Shown in pieces: positions 7,396 through 11,921 of a stretch of 17,144 nucleotides of DNA. The position numbers and the translations under genes were made by a program. Position 1 is the first letter of the stretch; every line of letters begins with the position of its first letter. The notes below the pieces were generated by a model. The model made no database searches, was not told the origin of the DNA, and saw nothing but the letters and a program-made list of their open reading frames with translations. This stretch comes from CAZIMM01 sp964540415 (GTDB lineage Bacteria; Bacillota; Clostridia; Oscillospirales; Acutalibacteraceae), in contig CAZIMM010000045.1 of the NCBI GenBank assembly GCA_964540415.1, positions 1-17,144 of the forward strand. Direction: 5' to 3'.

Positions 7396-7983
7396 ATGAC
7401 ATTGGATTGCGCAAAAACAGGAGCGCTTCTCAAAAAACTGCGCGCGCGCTGCGGACTTACCCAGGCGGCAGCGGCGCAGCGCCTGAACATCAGTGACAAG
7501 GCAGTCTCAAAATGGGAGAGGGGACTCGGCTGCCCCGATATATCTCTGCTGCCGGAGCTTTCGGTGCTGTACGGCGTTGATATCGAAAAGCTCCTGAAGG
7601 GAGAACTCGACGAAAATATAACTCAGGGAGGAAATATGAAGAGAATCAGATTTTATATTTGCCCGGATTGCGGCAATGTTCTCACAAGCACCGCACCCGC
7701 CTCGCTTTCGTGCTGCGGCAGACGGCTTGAAGCTCTTGATGCAAAGCCGGCTGAGGGATGTCATGAGCTGAAAAAAGAAATTATCGAGGATGAGTATTAC
7801 ATCACCCTCGACCACGAAATGACAAAGGAGCACTATATTTCATTTATTGCATATGCAAGCACTGACAGACTTCTTATAGCAAAGCTGTACCCCGAGCAGC
7901 CCGCGGAAGTTCGATTCCCGGTTATGTACGGCGGCAGTTTCTATTTCGGCTGCACGGTTCATGGACTGTGGATACAAAAATAA
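7396..7983 (+). CDS. XRE-type helix-turn-helix regulator fused to a desulfoferrodoxin (superoxide reductase)-like domain
   Basis: This is a 195-residue two-part protein. Residues about 8-68 are an XRE/Cro-C1 helix-turn-helix (LLKKLRARCGLTQ, ISDKAVSKWERG, PDISLLPELSVLYGV). Residues 81-195 match a whole desulfoferrodoxin. Cys89, Cys92 and the pair Cys106-Cys107 match the rubredoxin-like centre I. His123, His140, His146, Cys186 and His189 match the five ligands of the superoxide-reducing iron centre II (spacings of 6 between the second and third His and 3 between Cys and last His, as in the family). The Lys that normally precedes the first His is Cys122 here. I infer an oxygen- or superoxide-responsive regulator, or a reductase tethered to DNA. 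AAAGGA lies 4 nt before the ATG. A second in-frame start is described separately. Confidence 0.8.
   Translation: MTLDCAKTGALLKKLRARCGLTQAAAAQRLNISDKAVSKWERGLGCPDISLLPELSVLYGVDIEKLLKGELDENITQGGNMKRIRFYICPDCGNVLTSTAPASLSCCGRRLEALDAKPAEGCHELKKEIIEDEYYITLDHEMTKEHYISFIAYASTDRLLIAKLYPEQPAEVRFPVMYGGSFYFGCTVHGLWIQK
7625..7638 (+). promoter_or_regulatory. Internal ribosome binding site and ATG at the HTH/desulfoferrodoxin joint
   Basis: AGGGAGG (7625-7631) lies 4 nt before an in-frame ATG (7636-7638), codon 81 of the fused gene. Translation from here would give a free 115-residue desulfoferrodoxin-like protein, close to the normal length of that family (about 125). The spacing is slightly short but the match to the anti-Shine-Dalgarno sequence is strong. 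The position exactly at the domain border suggests either use as a second start or a relic of two formerly separate genes. Confidence 0.55.
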
Positions 7984-8033
7984 TCTATACCTTAACATGA
8001 AAATGCGGGTTTACGTTTCACCTTTTTCCAAGG

Positions 8034-8063
8034 TTGACACGGGAGAGACGTTTGATGTAAAAT
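8034..8063 (+). promoter_or_regulatory. Probable promoter of the secreted barrel protein
   Basis: A perfect TTGACA (8034-8039) and TAAAAT (8058-8063) are separated by 18 bp. Transcription would start near 8070, giving a very short leader that begins at the ribosome binding site. Confidence 0.55.
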
Positions 8064-8082
8064 ACAAGCGGAGGTGGGTGTT

Positions 8083-9324
8083 ATGCAAATTAAATTAACC
8101 GCTTTTTTTACGGCTTTGTTCATGCTTGTTTTTTCTGTGCCGAGTTACCGCACCGAACGTCCTGAGTATTACCGCGATACGATTAATTCGCAAGTCGAAT
8201 ATATAAAGGAGCTTTCACAAGCCGACGGCAGTGTTACAATGTCTCGCCCTGTTTATGACCCGGCGATTGCCGCGATGACGCTGCCGACGGTGAACGGTGT
8301 GAGCGGGGATGAATACAAAACATGGAAGTCCTCAAAGGTTTGCCCGTATTTTTCGTGCATTTCCCTCATCGGCGCGCTTGAGACTTCGCCGGAGCAGGGG
8401 CGTATCATGGCGGAAAAATACATTGACTGGCACTTTGCGCACCTCAACAATCCGTCAACAGACTGCAATTCCGTTGACGCGACAATATATGATTACCGTC
8501 TTTTTGTTGATCCGTCGGATTCTGCCCGCACAGTGTGCGTTTCCGAGCATGAAATATTCGGAGACGGCAGGGATTACGATTCAACAGATTCATATGCCGC
8601 GCTGTTTCTCAAGCTGCTGCAGGTCTATTCGGAAGCTTTCCCCGATTCTGATTTTCTCAACGGCAGAAGCGAAGATGTGCAGCGTGTTGCAACTGCAATC
8701 CTCTCGACTTATGTCGGGTCTTTGGATTTGACAACTGCAAAACCTGGCTACGATATCTGCTATCTGATGGACAATTGCGAGGTTTATGAGGGCCTTATCT
8801 GCGCGAGTAACCTTTTCAAAAATGTTTTCAAAAATCAAAATTTGTCAGCTAGCTTTTCAGAAATGGCCGACGATGTCAAATCGGCAATAAACCGCAGAAT
8901 GTACAACCCTCTTGCCGGAGCATATTATGCGAGCATCGGAGCTGACGGCAGGCCTTCAAGCTCTGTGAGCAGCTCCGCACTTCCTTCGTTTTATCCCGAG
9001 GGCACGTCTCAGCTTTTTGTAATACTGAGCGGTATTATTGAGCCTGACAGTCTGCGCGCACGGTTTATTTACGAAAGATTCAATTTGTACTTCGGCACGG
9101 ACGAGGCGGGTAAAAACTGGTCGGCGCTCGACGTTGGGGCAAGCTTCCCGTGGGCACTGGTGGTCAGGGCAGCGGTTATGATGAATGACGGCGAGCGTGT
9201 TGAAAGCTATTTTGATTCCGTGCAAACGCGGTTCTTTGAGAAAAACTGCCCTTATCCTTATTACTGCGCGGAGGCAGGACATATTCTTTCGGCGGCGGCA
9301 CAGCTCCTCGGCGAAAAGGGCTGA
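8083..9324 (+). CDS. Secreted protein of unknown function, (alpha/alpha)-barrel / six-hairpin glycosidase-like
   Basis: This is a 413-residue protein. Residues 1-21 are a signal-peptide-like segment (MQIKLTAFFTALFMLVFSVP), so it is likely exported. The remainder is rich in amphipathic helices with spaced motifs of the kind seen in (alpha/alpha) toroid glycosidases: DSTDSYAALFLKLLQVYSEAFP, DNCEVYEGLICASNLFK and WSALDVGASFPWALVVRAAV. The first two resemble inner-helix active-site rims of six-hairpin enzymes, with acidic residues at the helix starts. I do not recognise a named family, so a carbohydrate role is inference. GGAGGTGG (8070-8077) precedes the ATG at 8083; the GTG at 8074 sits inside that site and was rejected. 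It has its own promoter, and the tRNA gene follows. Confidence 0.6.
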   Translation: MQIKLTAFFTALFMLVFSVPSYRTERPEYYRDTINSQVEYIKELSQADGSVTMSRPVYDPAIAAMTLPTVNGVSGDEYKTWKSSKVCPYFSCISLIGALETSPEQGRIMAEKYIDWHFAHLNNPSTDCNSVDATIYDYRLFVDPSDSARTVCVSEHEIFGDGRDYDSTDSYAALFLKLLQVYSEAFPDSDFLNGRSEDVQRVATAILSTYVGSLDLTTAKPGYDICYLMDNCEVYEGLICASNLFKNVFKNQNLSASFSEMADDVKSAINRRMYNPLAGAYYASIGADGRPSSSVSSSALPSFYPEGTSQLFVILSGIIEPDSLRARFIYERFNLYFGTDEAGKNWSALDVGASFPWALVVRAAVMMNDGERVESYFDSVQTRFFEKNCPYPYYCAEAGHILSAAAQLLGEKG

Positions 9325-9368
9325 ACAAAAAACTTTGCCGCTTCGGGCAAAAACTTCGTCTCTTCCTC

Positions 9369-9397
9369 TTGATTTATTTCAAAGGATGTAGTATAAT
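9369..9397 (+). promoter_or_regulatory. Promoter of the tRNA-Pro gene
   Basis: TTGATT (9369-9374) and a perfect TATAAT (9392-9397) are separated by 17 bp. Transcription would start near 9404, about 11 nt before the mature tRNA 5' end. Confidence 0.8.
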
Positions 9398-9414
9398 GCA
9401 ACTCGTAGTTTTTA

Positions 9415-9491
9415 CGGGGTGTGGCGAAGTTTGGTATCGCGCTTGGTTCGGGACCAAGAGGCCTCGAGTTCAAATCTCGACACTCCGACCA
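9415..9491 (+). tRNA. tRNA-Pro, anticodon CGG
   Basis: A 77-nt cloverleaf can be folded by eye. The acceptor stem pairs CGGGGTG (9415-9421) with CACTCCG (9481-9487), with one G-U pair. The D stem is GCGA/TCGC. The anticodon stem is CTTGG/CCAAG around the loop TTCGGGA, giving anticodon CGG at 9449-9451 (codon CCG). The T stem is TCGAG/CTCGA with loop TTCAAAT. Discriminator A and an encoded CCA end at 9491. A promoter lies upstream and a terminator directly follows, so it is a single transcription unit. Confidence 0.95.
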
Positions 9492-9498
9492 AAAAAAG

Positions 9499-9522
9499 AG
9501 CCGTCCATAGGACGGCTTTTTT
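9499..9522 (+). terminator. Intrinsic terminator of the tRNA-Pro gene
   Basis: AGCCGTCC (9499-9506) pairs with GGACGGCT (9510-9517) across a 3-nt ATA loop, followed by a run of six Ts. It begins 7 nt after the tRNA CCA end. An A-run on the other side makes it usable in the minus direction too, for the convergent gene at 9594-10277. Confidence 0.9.
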
Positions 9523-9593
9523 GTCTCCATGGGCGGCTTTTCACTTCATTTTGCATTTTCTATTGCTTTGCACTTTACTTAATGAAGTACTGA

Positions 9594-10277
9594 TTATTTT
9601 GAATTATATTGTTTTCTGGACATTCCAAATACTTTTATAAAAGATTGTTCAGATGTTTCAGTCATTACATCCGCTGAAATCGGATTTGAAAGAATCAGAT
9701 GTCCTTCAGGGACTACTGTAAAAAGAGAATCTTCTACGAATACATAGATATTATTAAAATGATGTTGCAGTTTTTTAAATGACTCATCTGTACTATGCTG
9801 CAGAATGCCAAGAATTTGTTCTTCTAATTCAACATTATCAATCATCCACGCAAAAATAAAAAGATTGTTTTCGTTAAAAACATTGAAGTGCCCATCGTTA
9901 AGTTTTTCTGTCTTTTTCTCGTATGCCAAGACCAAATCATGCATGTTTCCCCACTCGGTAAATGTCGCCATCCACCGATCGTCCTGACCCTGTAGAGCAT
10001 TTATCCAGCCGCTTTCAATAAGCTTTTTGCTTAACTTTGAAAGCTCGTCAGTCTGCTTTCCGGTTATGTCTCTGATTATTGACAGGTTTTGCTGTATCTC
10101 TTGACGCATACTTGCTGTAACTTCAACACCGATTGAGAGAGACGGCACAATGATATCCGGCGATTCGCTTAACTGAGCCGTTGAATATTTGTCCGGAAAA
10201 CAGTATATCAGCAATCTCCGTGCGCGTTCTTCCTCAAATTTATGGATTTCTAATGATGTAGGATTTTTGGTGTGCAT
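9594..10277 (-). CDS. Protein of unknown function with a degenerate PD-(D/E)xK-like motif
   Basis: This 227-residue protein is not in a family I can name. Residues 39-54 contain SPD (Asp41) followed by a strand IGVEVTAS (Glu52). The pattern 'PD...GVEVT' recurs in hypothetical proteins that resemble PD-(D/E)xK nucleases, but the usual Lys after the Glu is replaced by Thr, so catalysis is doubtful. The N-terminal stretch IHKFEEERARRLLIYCFPDKY is helical and charged. The middle is polar and the C-terminus has a beta-rich segment (NNIYVFVEDSLFTVVPEG). AAGGA precedes the ATG at 10277. It follows a small ORF by 14 bp and shares its promoter. The location next to a tRNA gene is typical of accessory DNA. 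Confidence 0.6.
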   Translation of the reverse strand: MHTKNPTSLEIHKFEEERARRLLIYCFPDKYSTAQLSESPDIIVPSLSIGVEVTASMRQEIQQNLSIIRDITGKQTDELSKLSKKLIESGWINALQGQDDRWMATFTEWGNMHDLVLAYEKKTEKLNDGHFNVFNENNLFIFAWMIDNVELEEQILGILQHSTDESFKKLQHHFNNIYVFVEDSLFTVVPEGHLILSNPISADVMTETSEQSFIKVFGMSRKQYNSK

Positions 10278-10291
10278 TTTTCACCGTCCTT

Positions 10292-10387
10292 TTATGCAAA
10301 GTGCCATGCTTCCATCATGAGTGCATTTTCACATAGCTTTTCTATATCAATTTCTGCAGAATACGTAACATTTTCTTTATCCGACAT
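10292..10387 (-). CDS. Small ORF, 31 residues, upstream of the unknown protein
   Basis: An ATG at 10387 opens a 31-codon frame (MSDKENVTYSAEIDIEKLCE, then NALMMEAWHFA). It ends 14 bp before the start of the 227-residue gene, with the ribosome binding site of that gene in between. The peptide is acidic and amphipathic. No clear ribosome binding site precedes it, so translation is uncertain. Position suggests a leader peptide or small partner protein; I do not recognise it. Confidence 0.35.
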   Translation of the reverse strand: MSDKENVTYSAEIDIEKLCENALMMEAWHFA

Positions 10388-10415
10388 AAGCTAAGCTTTG
10401 CCGAAGTGCACATTA

Positions 10416-10429
10416 TTGAATTAATTCAA
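10416..10429. promoter_or_regulatory. 14-bp perfect palindrome, possible operator
   Basis: TTGAATTAATTCAA reads the same on both strands. It lies between the predicted transcription start (near 10443, minus strand) and the small ORF, a position where a repressor could bind. AT-rich palindromes also arise by chance. Confidence 0.3.
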
Positions 10430-10449
10430 AATAACAATTGGCATTTAAT

Positions 10450-10478
10450 ATATTATTGCTTTAAATAAAAATTGTCAA
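10450..10478 (-). promoter_or_regulatory. Promoter for the small ORF and the unknown 227-residue protein
   Basis: On the minus strand a perfect TTGACA (10478-10473) and TAATAT (10455-10450) are separated by 17 bp. Transcription would begin near 10443, giving a leader of about 55 nt before the small ORF. Confidence 0.6.
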
Positions 10479-10552
10479 TTACTTTTGTAAAAAATTGTCG
10501 ACATAGGGATTTTACCAAAAAATTAAAAATGTGAAATGCATATTAAAAAATT

Positions 10553-10593
10553 GACAAAGAAAAGGTTTTTTGCCTCTATTCTTTGTCTTTTTT
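10553..10593. terminator. Terminator-like hairpin in a gene-poor region, usable in both directions
   Basis: GACAAAGAA (10553-10561) pairs with TTCTTTGTC (10579-10587) with a 17-nt loop that can pair partly (AAGG with CCT). Plus-strand reading ends in TTTTTTATTT; minus-strand reading ends in AATTTTTTAAT. No gene reading into it from either side is evident. Confidence 0.5.
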
Positions 10594-10616
10594 ATTTAAT
10601 AACGATGGAAGCTGTC

Positions 10617-10728
10617 TTTCTAAACTTTTCTAACTCTTTGAATCTTTACAGTGACTTTCTTGCTTGTTGATATGCTTACCGTTTAGACATTTCTAACCTA
10701 AAATGGCTATATACTGGGGCTTTCTAAC
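10617..10728. repeat. Four TTTCTAA(A/C) motifs in a non-coding stretch
   Basis: TTTCTAA(A/C) occurs at 10617-10624, 10627-10634, 10690-10697 and 10721-10728. The start-to-start distances are 10, 63 and 31 bp, near whole helical turns. The surrounding 10594-10763 region has no credible ORF or strong promoter. The motifs may be protein-binding sites; their function is unknown. Confidence 0.4.
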
Positions 10729-10763
10729 ACTTTTTATAACAACTCAAAGACTGGGAAGAGAAA

Positions 10764-10822
10764 CAGCCTCACAAGGATACCTACGGCAAAAAAGCCGTGT
10801 CCCTTGTGAGGCTGCGTTTTTT
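10764..10822 (+). terminator. Strong intrinsic terminator with no assigned gene
   Basis: CAGCCTCACAAGG (10764-10776) pairs over 13 bp with 10802-10814. An inner ACGGC/GCCGT hairpin around AAAAAA sits in the loop, and TTTTTT follows at 10817-10822. No protein gene lies upstream on the plus strand within reach, so it may end an unseen small RNA from the 10600-10760 stretch or shield the DUF6512 gene downstream. Confidence 0.75.
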
Positions 10823-10904
10823 GTTCTGTTATCGTAATGTTGACCTAATATATTAATAACTATTTCCGTTAATAAACAAACTGCGAAGTTCAAATCACTA
10901 TTGT

Positions 10905-10947
10905 ATCCGGCAAAATACTGTCATGTATGAGTATTTTGCTTCCGGAT
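10905..10947 (+). promoter_or_regulatory. Bulged 15-bp inverted repeat upstream of the DUF6512 gene
   Basis: ATCCGG plus CAAAATACT (10905-10919) pairs with AGTATTTTG (10930-10938), a 3-nt CTT bulge, then CCGGAT (10942-10947). The loop is 10 nt. No T-run follows on either strand, so this is not an intrinsic terminator. It lies about 50 bp before the DUF6512 start and could be an operator or leader structure. Confidence 0.4.
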
Positions 10948-10998
10948 CAGCATATTATTATACGCCCACAATAATCAATGTATGGAGGTGCAAGAAAT

Positions 10999-11385
10999 AT
11001 GCCGAAGAAGCCGGAAAAGTATTTTTGGTTGGGAATCCCTGTCCTGTTTTTTGCCGGCAGCTTGTCTCATTTTTTATATGGTCTGTCCGGTGAGATGTTT
11101 GCCGTGGGTATGATTGCTCCGGTCAACGAGAGTATTTTCGAGCACGCCAAGATGTTCCCTTTGTCCGCCGCAATATGGTATGGACTCATTTATCTGCTCC
11201 GGAGAGAAAAAATCAACGCCGACTCATGGTTTACCGCAGCTCTGCTTTCCATAGCCGCACAAGCTTCAAGCATGTTATTATTGCATTACTTCTATTCGGG
11301 AGCCTTTGGCCTGAAATCAATCACGGCGGATATTATTACATTTCTTGTGTCGGTTTCTATAGGGCAAATCATCGGTTTGCATTAG
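10999..11385 (+). CDS. DUF6512-like membrane protein, probably C-terminally truncated
   Basis: This is a 128-residue membrane protein with four hydrophobic segments. The stretch SLSHFLYGLSGEMFAVGMIAP then VNESIFEHAKMF matches the DUF6512 hallmark (a helix ending in 'LSHFLYEWSG', then 'APVNES-WEH-K'). Family members that I recall are around 165-175 residues, so about 40 are missing. After the TAG stop at 11383-11385 the same frame stays open for 18 codons and reads hydrophobic (SFFVLSFTIAFVTF) before TGA, which hints at a nonsense mutation in the last helix. GGAGGTG at 10984-10990 precedes the ATG at 10999; the ATG at 10978 lies before this site and was rejected. Function unknown. Confidence 0.65.
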   Translation: MPKKPEKYFWLGIPVLFFAGSLSHFLYGLSGEMFAVGMIAPVNESIFEHAKMFPLSAAIWYGLIYLLRREKINADSWFTAALLSIAAQASSMLLLHYFYSGAFGLKSITADIITFLVSVSIGQIIGLH

Positions 11386-11726
11386 CTTGAATCATTCTTT
11401 GTTTTGTCTTTTACAATAGCTTTTGTCACCTTTAAACAGTATGCTTTATTGTGAGTGTGTTTGTTTCAAGGTTTACGCTGTCCCATTTTAGTCCCAATAG
11501 GGTGCTTTTTATACCCTTATTTAAAAGTCAAAAGAAAAGCAGATATCCAGTTCGGTGATGAAAAGACCGGTTTGACGAAAGAAGAAATTCTTAAAACATG
11601 TTTGAAAGATTTAGATTTTTTCAGATATATCCGTTTTTTTACAATGAAATTACGCATTAGGAAAGTACGTGAATGAAAAAATTTAAAATAATATTATTAT
11701 TATGTGGTTAACTTTTAAATTTCCTC
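11386..11726 (+). other. Low-information stretch between the DUF6512 gene and the CRISPR locus, possible gene remnant
   Basis: An open frame from a GTG at 11455 to 11676 gives 73 residues. The later part looks protein-like (DEKTGLTKEEILKTCLKDLD, then FFRYIRFFTMKLRIRKV). There is no ribosome binding site worth the name and the first 25 residues look random, so this is probably either a remnant of a degraded gene or chance. The sequence is AT-rich, unlike the left half of the window, and marks the left border of the CRISPR locus. Confidence 0.2.
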
Positions 11727-11755
11727 TTTACAAACAAGAACTTGTGTGATATAAT
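11727..11755 (+). promoter_or_regulatory. tracrRNA promoter
   Basis: TTTACA (11727-11732) and a perfect TATAAT (11750-11755) are separated by 17 bp, and TGA before the TATAAT makes it an extended -10. Transcription would begin at about 11761-11763, just before the anti-repeat. The spacer contains an ACAAG-AA-CTTGT dyad (11734-11745), possibly an operator. Confidence 0.8.
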
Positions 11756-11761
11756 TATATT

Positions 11762-11859
11762 AGTTCTTATACCATACCAAGAACTGTTTTGGTTACTGCA
11801 ATAAGGTAGTAAACCGAAAGCTCTGGCGGCTCGCTTAGGCGGGCCGCTATCTTTTTTTT
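11762..11859 (+). ncRNA. tracrRNA of the type II-C system
   Basis: This RNA of about 98 nt guides crRNA maturation and loads crRNA into Cas9. Bases 11767-11788 are identical over 22 nt to the plus-strand repeat, so the RNA pairs with minus-strand crRNA. After a small internal loop, ACTGCAAT (11795-11802) pairs with the repeat's 5' GTTGTAGT, including two G-U pairs. AATAAGG and then GAAAGCTCTG follow, close to the Neisseria tracrRNA layout. It ends in a 9-bp stem (11826-11834 with 11839-11847, loop TTAG) plus TATC and eight Ts, an intrinsic terminator. It lies directly upstream of cas9 on the same strand with its own promoter. The first bases can also fold on themselves (see findings). Confidence 0.9.
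11826..11859 (+). terminator. tracrRNA terminator
   Basis: GCGGCTCGC (11826-11834) pairs along all 9 positions (one G-U) with GCGGGCCGC (11839-11847) around a TTAG tetraloop. Eight Ts follow at 11852-11859 and six more after one A. The hairpin is probably also the 3' structural stem held by Cas9. Confidence 0.9.
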
Positions 11860-11867
11860 ATTTTTTG

Positions 11868-11896
11868 TTGAAATTATTATTATAATGGTCTATAAT
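11868..11896 (+). promoter_or_regulatory. Promoter of the cas9-cas1-cas2 operon
   Basis: TTGAAA (11868-11873) and a perfect TATAAT (11891-11896) are separated by 17 bp; a second TATAAT sits at 11881-11886. Transcription would start near 11903, about 20 nt before the cas9 ATG. The promoter begins right after the tracrRNA terminator. Confidence 0.7.
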
Positions 11897-11921
11897 GTAA
11901 ATGATAAGGAGGAATTCAAAA

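Noticed and set aside
9415..9491. Integration site of a mobile element at the tRNA-Pro gene
   Set aside because: No copy of the tRNA 3' end was seen elsewhere in the window and no integrase gene is present.
10841..10870. TTGACC at 10840 as the promoter of the DUF6512 gene
   Set aside because: No acceptable -10 element lies 16-18 bp downstream.
11762..11859. A degenerate stand-alone CRISPR repeat upstream of cas9
   Set aside because: The second block (ACTGCAAT) pairs with the repeat only through G-U pairs and an internal loop, and a nexus-like segment and terminator follow. This is a tracrRNA anti-repeat, not a repeat.
11901..11921. Earlier cas9 start at 11901 adding seven residues (MIRRNSK)
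   Set aside because: It lies at the expected transcription start and overlaps the AAGGAGG ribosome binding site of the ATG at 11922. Cas9 proteins normally begin just before the IGLD motif.
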